Assembly (NCBI GenBank): GCA_015183035.1
Contig: JACZZP010000012.1
Coordinates: 992,001-1,056,000, forward strand
Reading direction: 5' to 3'
From: Meloidogyne chitwoodi
Lineage: Eukaryota; Nematoda; Chromadorea; Rhabditida; Meloidogynidae
DNA length: 64,000 nucleotides
The notes beneath the pieces were generated by a model that did not search any database, was not told where the DNA came from, and worked only from the letters and a program-made list of their open reading frames with translations. Below are positions 26,010 through 40,009 of the stretch, piece after piece; position 1 is the stretch's first letter, and each line of letters begins with the position of its first letter. The translations under genes and the position numbers were made by a program.

Positions 26010-29000
26010 ATGTTATTTTTTATTTTAATATTATTATTTAATTTATTAAACGTTAAATCAGAGAAATGTACTTGGAATGTATAATTTAATTTTAATTATT
26101 AATTAATTTTTTAAATATTAGAATTGTCCAAAATGGTCAAAATCTCCAAATATAATTAATGTTCATTTTGTACCACACTCGTATAAATATATTTAAATAT
26201 TTTTAAATAAAATTACAGGCATGATGATATGGGATGGATAAAAACAGTAGATGACTATTATACTGGAGGTTATTTTTTTATTTAATTTTAATTTTAAAAG
26301 AATTATTTTTTAAAAGCTCATCAAAGACTTGTCCCTGTTGGTGTTCAATATATTTTAAATACTGTTATTGATGAATTATTAAAAAATGAATCTAGGCGTT
26401 TTTGTTATGCAGAGTCTGGTTTTCTTCATCGTTGGCTTCTTGATCATAATAATGAACAAAAAGAAAAATTAAAAAATTTAATTGTAGAAAGTGGACAAAT
26501 GGAAATGATTGGTGGTGGTTGGACACAACCAGATGAAGTATTAAAAATTGAAAAAAATAAAAATATTTTAAAAAATAAGGCAACAACCCATTATATTGAT
26601 ATAATTGATCAATATTCCACTGGTTTGGCACTTCTTAATTCAACTTTTGGTATTTGTGGTAGACCACGTGTAGCATGGCAAATTGATCCTTTTGGACATT
26701 CTAGAGAACATTCTAATTTAATTAAAATGTTAGGATATAAAGCTTTATTTTTTGCTAGAACACATTATAAAGAATTGGAATATAGAGCTAATAATAAACA
26801 ATTAGAATTTAAATGGAAAATAACACCACCAGTGGAAGAAGAAGAAGATAATATAATTACGGTTATATTTTAAATTATAAAGGGATTCTTTTAAATTTTT
26901 ATTAAAAATAATATAATTATTTTATTTTTAAATTAAAAATAGCCAGATAATTCAATTTTAACGAGTGCCTTTCTTCGTGGAACTTATTCTCCTCCAAATG
27001 GTTTTTGTTTTGATGCTTTATGTAATGATGAGCCAATAGTTGATAATAAACAATTTGAAGGTTATAATGTTGAAAATAAATTGGAAGAATTTTTAAAATA
27101 TATTAATAATTCTGTAAATACACAATTACATAAACATATATTAATGACTATGGGTGGAGATTTTCAGGTATTTTTATTTAAATATATTATTATTATTTAA
27201 TAGTATTCAAATGCCAATCAATGGTTTACTCAACTTGATAAACTTATTAATGCTCTTAATTCTCGTACTAATAAAACTGGAGTAAAATATATTTTTTAAT
27301 TAAATTAAAATTATTATTATTTTTTAAAAAAAAGGTTTATGCTTTTTATTCAACACCTAGTTGTTATGCTAATGCTTTAGAATCTATTGAATTAAATTTA
27401 CCTAAAAAAAGTTTTCCTTCAAAAATTAATGGAGACTTTTTTCCTTATGCAAGTTCTAATCATTCTTATTGGACTGGATATTTTACTTCAAAACCAGCAT
27501 TTAAAGTAATTAAATTAACAAATATTTATTTTATTTTATTAAAGGGTCTTGTTCGTTCTTCATCAGCATTACTACAATTAACACGTAAAATAGCCTCATT
27601 TTCAAATATTTTACCAAAATCTTTTTATTGTCCTTTAAATGAATGTGAACCTTCTTTTTCTTTATTATTACATTTGGAAGGTGCTGTAGCTTTATCTACC
27701 CATCATGATGCTGTTACTGGTACAAGTAAACATAATGTTACAATGTAATAATTATTTAATTTAAATATATTAAATATACATTAAAAGTGATTATATTAAA
27801 CGATTATTATTTGGTTGGGATCAAGCAGAAAAGGTACTTAATAATTCTTTCTGGCATATTTCTTCTCTTTCAAAACAATCACAATATAATATTCCAACAC
27901 TTATATTTTGTAGAAAATTAAATCAGAGTGAGTAATATTTATTTTTTAAATATTTATTAAATTAGAATAAAAAAAAGGAAATTTATTTAATTTATAAAAA
28001 AAGATTTATTATTTATTTATTTTTAGGTATTTGTCATCTTCCTTCTAATAAATATATTGCAATTATTTTATTCAATGGAGGTGTTAAACAAATTAAAAAA
28101 CTTGTTCGAATTCCTTTATATATTAAACCTGAAGAAATTAAAATAATTAATTCTAATGGAAAAGAAATAAATATTGAAATAATTAAAACTTTTATAGGAG
28201 GAAATGAACAGAATTTAAAAGTATAATTAAATTTATTTAAATTTTTATTTATTTAGAATGTTTTTCCATATGAATTACTTTTTGATGCACAAATTCCTCC
28301 TTTGGGATTTTCAACTTATTTTATGTTAATAAATTCAACTTTAAAAATAAATGGAGAATTTTTAAATTTAAATAATAAAGAAATATTATTAAATAAAAAA
28401 GAAAATGATATTAATATTAATGAAAATAATAAAACAATTGAAATTTCTAATAATGTTTAGTGTAAAAATAAAATTAAAATTATTAATTTAATATATTTTA
28501 ATTTTATTTTTAAAAATATTTTTTTATTTTTTTCAGTTCTTTCGTCTTTCATTTGGCCCTAATGGACTTTTAAATAAAATACAAGATCTTCAACGTTCAA
28601 ATATTACATTTCGTCTAAATCAACAATTCTTTTATTATCGAGGAATGAAAAATATTACAAAAGATGGTCATTATCAACAAGTTTAGAAAGAAAATAAATA
28701 AAATTTTTAATAAATTAACTTTTAGGCCTCCGGTGCTTATATTTTCCGACCTAATGGAAGTGACCCTCAACCATTTGAAGAACCTATTCAGAGTATTAAA
28801 TTAATTAAAAATTTATTAGTACAAGAAGTTAGGCAAATAATAAATCCTTGGATAAGTCAAATAATTCGTTTATTTCCAAATCGACCATTTATTGAATTTC
28901 AATGGATTGTTGGTCCATTACCAAAAAATGAAAAGTAAAAAATAAATAAATATATTTACTAAATTAAATTATTTCAAAGATTACTTGAATCAACTGAAGT

Positions 29001-30131
29001 AATTACAAGATATACAATTGAAGAATTTAATTCATCTAAAATATTTTGGACTGATGCCAATGGCCGTCAAATGGTTTTATTTTTAATTATTTAAATTAAT
29101 TTATTAAGGTTCAACGTAAACGTAATGATTTTGAACATTTTTATGAAGGAACAGAACCAGCAGCAGGCAATTATTTTCCTGTTAATTCACGTATTTGGAT
29201 TGAAGACTCTGAAAATCGTTTGACAATACTTACTGATCGTTCCCAAGGGGGAACATCTTTAAATGATGGACAAATTGAATTAATGGTATTTTTTAAATAA
29301 TTATTGTTAAATTAAAAATTATTTTTAAATATAGCTTCATCGTCGCTGCTTTTTTGACGATGCTTGGGGTGTTGAAGAACCTTTAGATGAACCAGGTGAT
29401 GATGAAAGAGGTTTAATTGTTCAAGGCAAACATTGGCTTTTGTTTAATTCAAAAAATAATGAAGAACATAGATCTTTAGCTTTTGAACTTTTTGAGGAAA
29501 TTGTTCCACAAACAATGGCATTTATTCCTTTAGATAATTTTTTATCAGGAAATATAAGTCATTATAAACAATTATATAAAACTGAGGTTACTCTAATTTT
29601 ATTTTTTAATTTCTTTTTAGTTTTCTGGTATTTCAATTAATTCATCATTACCTCCAACAATTAATTTACTTACATTAACACCTATTGGTAATTCTAATAA
29701 TGAATTACTTATCCGTTTAGAACATTTTTATCAACAAAATGAATTAAAATTGACAAAAAATAATGTTGAAAATATTAATATTAAAGTATCTTAATTATTT
29801 TTAATTATACTATAATATTCTTCTGAACAATAATTTTATATTATAAATGTTAAATCTTTTAAATTTATTTTAAAATGGAGATTGCCTTTTTTTTAATTTT
29901 ATAATAATAATTTTATTTTTTTAGAAATTATTTCTTCCTTATATTAATGTTCTCTCTGCTGAAGAATTAGCTTTAGGAGCTGATCGGCCAATTGAAAATA
30001 ATAAAACAAAGAAAGGTATTATTTAAATATTATTTTAATTTTAAATATATTTAGATAATACTGATTTAATTATTTCATTAAAACCAATGGAAATTAGAAC
30101 TTTTAAATTAATTATTAAATATAATAATTAA
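26010..30131 (+). CDS. Lysosomal alpha-mannosidase, GH38 (MAN2B1 type)
   Basis: Predicted glycosidase that removes alpha-linked mannose during lysosomal glycoprotein turnover. It starts MLFFILILLFNLLNVKSEKC, a clear signal peptide. Catalytic-domain motifs appear in order: VHFVPHSHDDMGW (zinc ligands His and Asp), ESGFLHRW, GGGWTQPDE, AWQIDPFGHSREH (zinc ligand/nucleophile Asp in IDPFG), ALFFARTHY, then LSTHHDAVTGTSKHN (zinc-binding His). The C-terminal beta-rich half contains FFYYRGM, EVITRYTIEE, ANGRQM, YFPVNSRIWIED, DRSQGGTSL and LHRRCFFDDAWGVEEPLDE, the standard lysosomal-type series. Total length is about 1,000 residues, normal for the family. About 18 small exons; the intron at 26181-26218 is only 38 nt and splits the zinc-binding HSHD motif. 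One exon ends just before an in-frame TAG at about 28458, which splicing (AAT|GTTTAG to TTTTTCAG|TTC) removes. The C. elegans counterpart is aman-1. Confidence 0.9.
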
Positions 30132-32364
30132 TTAAATGAAGTAAATTCTTTAAAATTTAAAAAATATTTTTTACAATTTTTATTTTTTAATTTATCTTTA
30201 TATTGTTTTAATAATTCTTTTTCATTATAATAAAATAATTTTTTCTTTAAATTGACATTTTTATATTAAATACTTATTTTTAATAAAAATTAAAGAATTA
30301 TTTAAATTTTTTGCTTAATTTATTAAGTTTCTTAAATTATTTATTTAATTTTTAACAATTTTCTTTTATTACTTTAATTATAATAAATAATTTTATTATT
30401 ACATATATTGGAAAGCAAATATTATGTGTTAAAATAAATATTAAAATAAACAAAAATAAAATAAACATTTAATTTTATTTATTTTTAAATTAAATAAAAT
30501 TAGGTTTTTTAATTATTTCTCAATTCATTTAAAAATCAATAAATAAATAAATCTAAATTCTTAATTAAAATTTTAAAATAAAATTTATTGTGTTATGAAT
30601 TTTGTTTACTAAAAAGAATATAATTAGTTCCAGACACAAATAATAAATAATATAATTTTTCATAATTTGAATAAACATTAAAAAAGACTTTCTTTTATTA
30701 TTTTATGTTTTGTTAGCTATAGTGCACTTTTTAAATTTTATTATAAAATAAAACAATACTTTTTACAATTGAACAAATATATACTAGGTATTTATTAGAC
30801 TTTTTTGTCATTATATATTTAAATAATAAATTAAAAAAAATTATTTTATTTTTCTTTTTTATCTTTTAAATAAGAAAAAAATTTAAATTTTTTGATAGAA
30901 ACTCAAAAAAATTAATGAAAAACTTTAATTTATTCAAAACTGAATATTAATAAAAACAAGTTGCTAATAAATAAATAAAATAATTAAATATTTTCATTTA
31001 TTAATAAATTTTTAAATAAAATTTATTCAAAATTTTATTTTTTAAATTTCCCTTTTTATTATATTTCTTTAATAAAATTGTTTACTAAATATTTATTTTA
31101 CACTTTATGAGAGAAAGAGAGAGAGAGCAAAGGTATTTCTTTAACATACTAAAATCTTAAATGCGTAAAATAATAATAATAAATAAATAACAAAATATAT
31201 GTAGTAAACAAATATTATTTATTTAAAATGTCTGAGGTGAAAAATAAGTGCTTTTGCACCTATTTATTTATTACTCATGCTTTAGTTATAATTTTAAATT
31301 AAAAAATAATATTAAAATATAAATTTAAATTAATTATTTTTTTTTAATTTAAAATCAATTTAAATTTTAAATAATTTCTTCAAAATTTGAATGACCGTTT
31401 TTAGTTTTAAATTTAATTAAATAATAAATTGTAACATTTTTCTATAAAAAATTAAAAATAAATATTCTCAAGTTTATTTTTAAAAATTATTAATTTCAAT
31501 TTAATTTTACATATATTTAATTTAGGTAAAAATTAAAGTAATTTTTATTTTAATTAATTAAGTATTTTATTTAAAATAATATTCTAATTTATTATTTAAC
31601 ATGTTAAATATTTTATTCTCTTTTTTATTATTTTTTTATTTTATTTAATGTCCTTTTGCCCACGCGCAGGTTGTTTTGCTAGTTAAGCAGCTTTTATTTT
31701 ATATTTTAATGTTTATTAAAATAACAAAAATATTATTGAGAAATATTTTGTCAAATAAATAACAATCCCTTATTTAAAAAATTATTTATTTATTAAAAAA
31801 TAAAAAAATTAAATATAAATTAATTTATTTATTTAAACAAAATTTTAATAATTATTTAAAAATTGAAAAAAAAGGTAAAAAATAAAAGACAATGCTTATT
31901 TAAATTGTAAATTGAAATAATATATTACTAAAATATTTTTATATTTAATTATAATCTTTAATAGAATTTTAATTAATTTATTTTTTAAATTTTAGGGTAA
32001 AAATTTATATAAAATGTTTTTATTATTTTATTAAATTAAATTATTTAAATTAAATTTAAATATTTTTAATATTAATGTTTTTAAAATAATAAAAATTTGT
32101 GAATATTCTTTTTAATAAGTATTTTTGTTATTTTTTGTAAAAATATATTCCAACAACTTTTATGTCATTGCAATATTATTTTTCTTTTAATTTTAAATGA
32201 CGTTATTTTTAAAGTTTTTTATTTTTTTTAAATCAGACAAATAAATTTTAATTTTATTTTTTAAAGTGATGCCATTTATTTTTTTTTAATTTCTTTAATA
32301 AATATAAATTGAGAGATATTTTTAATTTAATTTTCAAAAATATTTATAAATTTATTTTCCTTTT
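30132..32364. other. AT-rich intergenic region
   Basis: A/T low-complexity sequence with a short GA run near 31112-31128. No exon or RNA gene is supported. Confidence 0.5.
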
Positions 32365-32644
32365 AGGTACTTTTCCGTTATGCTACACCCCCCATTTCAG
32401 TGCCAAAAATTTGAGTGCCTATTAATAAGTGTGTCGTAATTATAAGGCATTTTTATTTAATTATTTTTAATTGAATTAATATTTTTTACTTTTATTAATT
32501 CTTTATATACTCGTTTAACGACCAAAGATTGTATGACAATCAAAAAATACAGATTAAAATTTAAATATTAATGCATTAAGTATTAATAGGCACTCACTTT
32601 TTTTGGCACTGAAATGGGGGGTGTAGCATAACGGAAAAGTACCT
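32365..32644. mobile_element. Palindromic MITE with about 62-bp terminal inverted repeats
   Basis: The left arm at 32365-32427 begins AGGTACTTTTCCGTTATGCT, includes ACCCCCCATTTCAGTGCC, and ends GAGTGCCTATTAATA. The right arm at 32581-32644 is its near-perfect reverse complement. The 150-bp centre is AT-rich with no transposase. A diverged relative lies at 56140-56435. A TA dinucleotide inside GTAC at each end would fit a Tc1/mariner-like target site, though the palindrome extends three bases beyond it. Confidence 0.75.
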
Positions 32645-35600
32645 CCTTTTATTATATTTTCATTATTTTTAAGGATTTTTTGACGTTTGTTTTTGTTTGA
32701 CACTTCGATACTTTCGTTTAGAAAAAGTTAAAATAAATAAAAAATTCAATAAAATAAGCTTTCTCCTTTGTATTTATAAGTAGTTTTTTCTTTGGATTTT
32801 TTGTTCTCTTCTCTTTTTTTTTAATTTTGTTTCTTATACTTTATATAAAAATAAAATGTATATTTATATTAATATAATATGTACATAATATTATTGATGT
32901 TATTTTGTTTAAGTAACAAAATTTAACTGACAGCCACTAAAGCGAGAAAAATTTTTTTTGTTAGAATTTACTTTTTCTTTTAACTTTTTTTTTTCTTTTT
33001 TCGCAACAATTTTATATATTTAAGTCTTGAATTTTTCTTTTTCTCTCGCATATGAAAAGAATAGCTGTCACAAATTTTTGGCAATATTAGAGTCTTTTTT
33101 CTATGGTTACCAAGTATATTTACTTTTTATTTTCTTCTTACAATTTCGAATGGTTAATTTATTCTTCTTAATTATTTAATAGACAATAAATTAGTAAAGA
33201 ATAATTTAAAAATAAATAAAGACTCTAATATTTATTTAACTAAAATATAAATACAAAGAGTACCTATATTTATATCTCTTCTTTTATAAGAACACATGCT
33301 TATGTATAATTGTAAATATTTTATTATTAACTTTAAATTTTTTTACCTTTAAGGCTTATAAAATATAATAACAAATATATATTTAAATTATTTTATTTTC
33401 AATCCTTTAGGATTATAATATTAAATAACGTCATATTTTATTTTAATTTACGTAAAACTCTTTATATTTTAATTATTGGCAACATTTTCTTCCCATTAAA
33501 ATCTTCATTTATTTCTCTCTTTTAAAATCCATTTTACATATTTAATAGTTTACATAGGGTTGCCAAATTAAAAAATGAACTATTTGAAGGAAAAAATTTT
33601 TATTTTATATTTTTGTTGGTATTTATTTTTTAATTAATATATTTATTTATTTATTTATCAACCATTACTCTAAAAAAACAATTTTTTAAATAAGAAAAAC
33701 AAACTCGTAAAATATTAAGAATTATATTGCTTTTTCTCATTTGATTTTCTCATTCAAAATAACAACTATAAAATATATTCTTCACCTCTCCTTTTTTTCA
33801 AAACTATTTTAACGTTATAGACAAACTCTTGATGTACTAAATATCTTCGTTCCACTTTTCTTTTTCTTTTTTTACAAAACTAATATTATTTTTACCGTTT
33901 ATTTGTCATTTGTCTGTCATATGTTTGAACGCGCGCAAATATTTATTAAAAAAATACAAGACCTAATAAATAAATAAATACATATATTATTACCAACAAA
34001 ATTATTTAATAGTTACTTTATGAATATTTAATTACTTTGTTTTCTTAAATTAATATTTTAATATATTTGTTCATTTAATTAAAAATGACAATAAAAAGAA
34101 ATGTTTAAATATTTATTATTACATAAATATCCAATAAATATATAAAGACACATCTGTGATAAATGGTTGTTTAAATCTTCTATAATTTATCTTTTCTAAA
34201 ATATTCTTTTATATTTTCCTATTCTAGAAATATATTTTTATTTGCCAATTTTAAAATTTTTAGTACTATGTATTTTTGCTTATTTTTCTATTTATCTATT
34301 TATAAGAAAATAATATAACTCGGTCCTGCTTTAATTAACCCTAATTTTATTAAAGAAATTCATTTAAAATTTTAAACGTGTTTCTAATACCATAAATGAC
34401 TAATAAAATTTAAATTTTTGTTTTGATTTTATTTTTTTATAAATAAAATATTTATAAAAATTAAAAACAATTTTAATGCAAAGTACAACACACCTTTTAA
34501 TACCAAAGTAACCCATATCAACTTATCAAAAAAAGACTGCCAATGCCAAACGGATGCTTTAGTACCACTTTGGTTAATTGCCTTCACCTATATATTTTTC
34601 ATAAAAAATGAAAAATAATATATTTATTTATTTATTAAATACATACTTGTTTATTATTATTTTTTATAATCTGTTTTTTATTAAAAATTATTTTATTAAA
34701 AATATTAATTTTATTAGAATTGTTTTATTTTTTATATTTTTATTATTTATTTAATATTCTCTTTTTATGTTTCTTTAAAAATATTAATTACATTAATAAT
34801 TTAATATTTTTCTCAAATTTCATAAAAAGTTTAGAAGCTAAAAAATAACCTTTTTTTATATTTCCGTTTTTATTTATCTATTTTTTGGATTGTTTACCTT
34901 TCTTAATTATAAAGGTGAAACTTGAAAAAATAAAAAGTAATAAAGGCTAAGAGGAGGAGGAGGAGGACCACACAATTATTTGCGCAGAATGTACTTTCAA
35001 ATATATTTTTTTTAATTTTTTATAAAAAAATCAAAGCATGCGAAAATATTTTTTAAATACATATTTTTTATTTATTTTTTAATATCAAAAAATTTCACAT
35101 AAAAGATAATTTATTTCTTTAAATTATTTAAATTAATTTTATAAACTTTTTTTTTTATTTTGCCAAATTTTAAATTTTCTTTTAAATATTTTCTTTTTTT
35201 TTAAACATTATTATTTTAAATATATAAGAGTTTATATATTTTTTTTTAATTTAAAGAAATAAAAATACAATATTCTTTAAATCACTCCATTTTATTAATC
35301 TTTTTCTTTACACAAAAGTATGCACATCTTTTATTTTTGCAAATATATAAATGTTTTTATCACTAAATTTTTTAAAGAAAAAATTTACTAAAAAATTTTT
35401 TTTAGAAAAAAATTGTAAAAGTGTGGAAAGAAAAATGCAATATTTTTGTTTTCTTCTAAAAACACATCGATTTGCTGACGACGACCTTTTTCTTTTTTTC
35501 TTGTTTTTCCCCCGCATTCGTTCCACACAAACAATTCAAAAACCTTTTTTTCTTCTTAATGCTTTTTTCAAAACAGCCTTTTAGCCTAGTCATTCTACAA

Positions 35601-37471
35601 TTTATTTATCTCCTCAAATATATTTTTAAGTTGTTTACATTTTTTTAATATAAACTCCTCTTCTCTTTAAAGTCTGCTTTATAAATTGTCGCATATTTAT
35701 CTAGACACAATAAGGGAAAAGGAAAATAAATTTAAAAATATTTATTTTTAAATTTTAATATAAAATGATTATAAAGGTAAACATTTAAATGTTTATCCTT
35801 TTAATATTAGTTTTTAATGAATGACCTTCTTGGCTTAAATCAACAGTAAATTATATTTTCAAATTTTCTTTAAAAACAAAAATTTGTTTTCATCGAGTGG
35901 GCATCTTCTCACATCGCTAACTTTATTTTTAGTGATTTGAGATTTTAATAAATATTTCTAATCAACAACTATTTTTTAAAATTAATTTAAAAAACTTATC
36001 TAAAATTTTTAAACGTATTTTAAATTAATAAATTTTTGAATTATTTATCTAAAATGTACTAATTAAATACTTATATTATTTATTTATTATGTAACATTAG
36101 TTGGACTTTTGAGTGTATTTATTAGTAAATAGTATTTATTATTGTTTTGTTTTTGTTATTTTTATTGTTTTTTACTACATTCTCTATTAACGTATGTAGA
36201 CGACGACCGACGACCCTATTCTAGCCAGCTGGCTTTTTTTTGTTTAACTCTCAAACACACAAACAAAACAACCTTTCATTCAACGGTTACACTTCCTCCT
36301 CTTGTTTTTATTTTCTTCTTCCATTTCTGCGGACTTATCAACATAGGAAAAATGCCAAGTAGGACAAAATGCCAACAAATATAACTACAGATTTTATATT
36401 TCCCCTTTTTTTTATTCTTCTTTCTGCATCTATAATTTTTATTTTTATTTTCTCATCTTTTTATCTCTTCATCTTCTTCCTTTTTTTCCTTTTAATTTTT
36501 TCTTCTAGGCATTTTGTCATTTACCCAATCGGCTACATTTTATATTGTCTGACTTCTTTTTATCTATTCTCTGCCAGACAGACACGGCTGGTAACGTTCA
36601 TATAGAATTGCCCACACTTTCTTTTCTTTTTCTATGAAAGACTGTCGCGTACTTCATACATAATATTAGCACACTTTGAACCTAAAAAGCAAGCGAAAAT
36701 GGTATTTATGTTTGGTTTATTTTTTATTGTTTACAATAGTTGTTTATTTGGATTTTTCGTCGTTTTTTCAAAATACATTTGAATATTTATCCGATTTTTC
36801 TCCCGTTGTTTTTATAACTAGAATCAATAATAATATTTGATCAAAGCTTCTTTTAAGCAATTTTGATAAATAATGCCAAATAATTTGAAATTTTTTTGAT
36901 TTTTGTTAAATGAAGTAAGAATAAAATATTGAATAAAATCAAAAGATAAATATATAATTAATTAGTTTATTTACCCTTATTTATTTCATAATATCAAAAA
37001 GATGTCGCATATTTCATTTTGAGTTTTTTTAATTTCAGTTTAGCTTAAATTTAAAATTTTTGATATAAATAAATTTGTTTAAAGCTACCAAAATACTGTA
37101 ATGTTTATTATATACATACTGTAATTATCAATTTTATTTCTTACCGTATGAAATATTTTAATTTCTTCTTCCTTTTTATTTTTTCTTCTATCTCGTCTCT
37201 CTTAAACTTAATTCCCTTATATAGTTTGTTAGAATTATAATTAATAATGAATGAAAATTTAGGGAATATGACTTTATTATTATTCTATTACTCTTTATAT
37301 ACATACTTTTATAATTCTTATTTAATTTATTAAGGGCGGATCTAAATCTTTCCGATTATTTTGTATCAATCTTTCTAATTAGAATTTGTAGGTTCTAAGA
37401 CTCTAAAATACCAAAATATTTTCTTTTAGGCTTTCTCTATTTTTCCATTTCTCTTCTCAAACAAACAGCAA
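32645..37471. other. Gene-poor region with scattered GC-richer patches
   Basis: Mostly A/T DNA. More complex stretches occur at 34930-34975 (GAG/GGA repeats), 35405-35530, 36180-36370 (GACGACCGACGACC and the palindrome CCAGCTGG) and 36530-36620. Open frames over 35308-35584 run on both strands and cannot both be coding. No domain is recognisable. Some patches could be control sequence for the IRS gene further downstream, which is inference from position only. Confidence 0.35.
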
Positions 37472-37613
37472 TTGCTTTATTTTTCGTCACAAACAACTAC
37501 TCCTCCTCCTAACTCCTCTATTCCTTTCTTCAATCATTTTGCCCTTCAAAACAATTCCTCGTCTAAAAACGCACTAACAATTTTTTGTTTTGCTCGCAAC
37601 AGCAGAGGAGTAA
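37472..37613 (+). CDS. Candidate upstream coding exon, unknown product
   Basis: The ATG at 37472 opens MLYFSSQTTTPPPNSSIPFF and continues, Ser/Thr/Pro/Asn-rich, to AGCAGAGGA|GTAAGT, a near-ideal donor at 37614, in phase 0. It is preceded by a pyrimidine-rich stretch. It would join in frame to the acceptor at 45860 (ATTTTCAG|CTTGGAATG), making it a distant first exon of the IRS gene, but that needs an 8.2-kb intron spanning the satellite complex. A TATAAATA box at about 37655-37662 lies just downstream. No homology is recognised. Confidence 0.25.
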
Positions 37614-39499
37614 GTAAATATATATATCGGTTGAAGGCGCCGTCGGCGGCCATTATAAATATATGGTGCCTCTGCACTATCAAAACAACATTCCTTTCCC
37701 TCATAAATAGGTGTCGTCCTTAATCCTGACAATCTTTGAAATTAGATTTTTAAATGAAAAACAAAAAAATATCTTTGCGCAATTGCCTGATTAATTTAAT
37801 TTTTCTATAAATTAGAAAATATTTTTTATTCAAATCCTTAATTTCCAAACAAATCTTCGTCCTTTATAATTATTTTTTAGAAATTGTTTTTTTAATAACA
37901 GAATTTTTTTTTATTAAAAATTGATTTTATATTTTTCGAAAAATAGCCAAAAAATCTTCAAAATATTACCTAAAAAATATCTAAAAAACATTAAAATACA
38001 TAATATTACTCTTTTAAAAAATACAAATCCTAATAAAACAATATTATCTAATAGACTTTGTTTATTTTATTACTTTTATTTTTTTCAAATAAAATTTAAT
38101 TAAAAATATTCACATATTTTTAAAATTGCAAGTAAAATTTAGATTAAATTGTTTCTTTTTTATTTATTCAAGTAAATAATCATTATTTTTATTTAATTTT
38201 ATTTCCTTTTTTAAAATTTATTAATTGAATTTTTGATGAGTTTTGGGAAAAATGTACCCTTATGGTTTGGACATTTATTTTTATACGACCTAAAAACTGC
38301 ATATATATATTCTAAAATAAGCTGGCTATATGTAATAATTTTTAGTAATTTTAACTTTTGGATAATTTGTTTTTTTTTATTATTTTATTTAAGTTTAACA
38401 AAAAATCAATGTATTTAAATTTTTTACTGTTTTACTTAAATTATACCTCTTATCTGTCATTTTTTAAATATTTCACTTGCGTAAAGCTTAAAATGTTTTA
38501 ATAACTCAATGCCTGAACAAACTTTAAGAAAATTAAAATATATTTACACGTGAATTTTGATCTAAAAAATATACCATAAACGTAAAATTTTTTTTGTAAA
38601 TTTTTAATAAGGGATTACCTTTTAAAAATTATTTATTAGAAAAATAAAAGAATTTTAAAATAAATTAAATTTCTTTAATTAATTAAAATATATACATAAT
38701 ATTTTAGTTTATTAATCATATAATATTTTTAAAATCTTCTGATATGTAGCTCTTTTTTTTCTAGTGAAAATTTTTACTCATTTTTATTTTCTGACTTTTT
38801 ATATTTTAAACTTTTTTTTATAATTTTCTTTAGAAAAAATAATTTTAATATATAAATCTCAAACTTCAAATAATATAATACTACATTTATTCACTGTTAT
38901 TTTTACATTGCATGATAATTATACTGTTGCCAACAACACTTAACAAAAGAAATATTGACAACTTTAATACTTTTCCGGCTGGCAGAATATTTGTATTATT
39001 TGAATATTATATAAGTTTAGACAGCAAAAATAATAATAAAAAAAGTTGATAGAAAAAGAAGAGACAGAAAAGAATTAAAGAAACATCAATAATTGCAACA
39101 TTAAAAAAGAAAAAGAAAGAAAATAAAAATTATAAAAGAGAAGAGCATCCATTGTAAATTCTATGCGTCTATAGCTCTATTTAAAATAGAACGAGAATTC
39201 TCTTTATTAATAAAAAGAAAGAAGAGAGAGAGAGAGAGAAGTATCAGCCGTGAAGAACAGGAGAAAAGGAGCAGGTGCGAACTTTGTTAAATTAAAGGGA
39301 AGAACGTGAAAGTTTGAGTAAAAAGGTGTGGAAAGTATTGGCAAGGGAATTTAATAATGTGTTTTATTAAAGTTTTGTAGTTTTTAACTATTAAGGGTTA
39401 TTTTGGCGAAACAAATAATAAAATTTATTCTTCCCTATACATAATTATTAAAAAGAGAATTTCATGCTGATATAACAAATTTTTGCCATGAATAGATTT
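37614..39499. other. Intergenic sequence before the repeat complex
   Basis: Sequence at 37620-37720 is GC-rich for this window (GAAGGCGCCGTCGGCGGCC). The rest is A/T-rich. From about 39040 to 39330 it becomes purine-rich, with a GA microsatellite at 39223-39239. No gene is supported. Confidence 0.45.
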
Positions 39500-39582
39500 T
39501 ATTTCCACCTATAAGAATAAAATAGGTCGTTTTTTTGAATTTTTGGAATAACTTTATAAATTTTGATTTTTTTGTGGGTAAA

Positions 39583-39630
39583 TGTATATACATTCGATAG
39601 CATTTTGAAAGGGCTATCGAATGCATATAA
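39583..39630. repeat. Subterminal hairpin in the left arm
   Basis: ATATACATTCGATAGC and GCTATCGAATGCATATA form a stem of about 15 bp around a short TTTTGAAAGG loop. The right arm carries the same hairpin at about 43051-43096 in reverse orientation, with a slightly different loop. Confidence 0.7.
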
Positions 39631-39924
39631 AAGTTTTTTGAAAAAATTCGAACAATATCGAAAAAATGTCAAAAAACGTGTTTTTTACAAGAGAAAAAGA
39701 GGCAGTGGCTGCGGTTTTTTGACCACAACTTTTTTGTGGATAAAGGTACAGAGTTGGTCCCGCCGGTAGGGCACACCTTCAGACTTTGGGCTATCTAATG
39801 GTATAAAATTTTTTTGGATCGGATAAAGATTAGAGTAGTTATGTTTTTGACAAGAATTAAAAAATTGAGATTTATGAGATGATAGGCAAAGACAAAAGCA
39901 AGTTTATTTGAAAGTGGTTAAGAT

Positions 39925-39998
39925 GAGTTGTGGTGTAGTGGTAGTGTGCGGGATTTGCTAATTTTAGTGCGGGTTCGAACTCGAACGTCGAAAAAGTT
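39925..39998 (+). ncRNA. tRNA-like / SINE-head segment with Pol III signals
   Basis: TGGTGTAGTGGTAGTG resembles a Pol III A box (tRNA D arm) and GGTTCGAACTC matches the B box (T arm), about 35 bp apart. A T7 run at about 39997-40003 follows shortly and could terminate Pol III. The stretch has tRNA size, but I cannot fold a sound anticodon or acceptor stem, so it is a degenerate tRNA or tRNA-derived SINE head and not a working tRNA gene. Confidence 0.45.
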
Positions 39999-40009
39999 TT
40001 TTTAAATGC

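Noticed and set aside
35308..35584. Small lysine/phenylalanine-rich open frames on both strands
   Set aside because: They arise from A/T homopolymer runs and are mutually overlapping with no splice context or homology.
39925..39998. Functional tRNA gene
   Set aside because: Internal promoter boxes are present, but the acceptor, anticodon and T stems do not pair properly, so only a tRNA-derived element is claimed.
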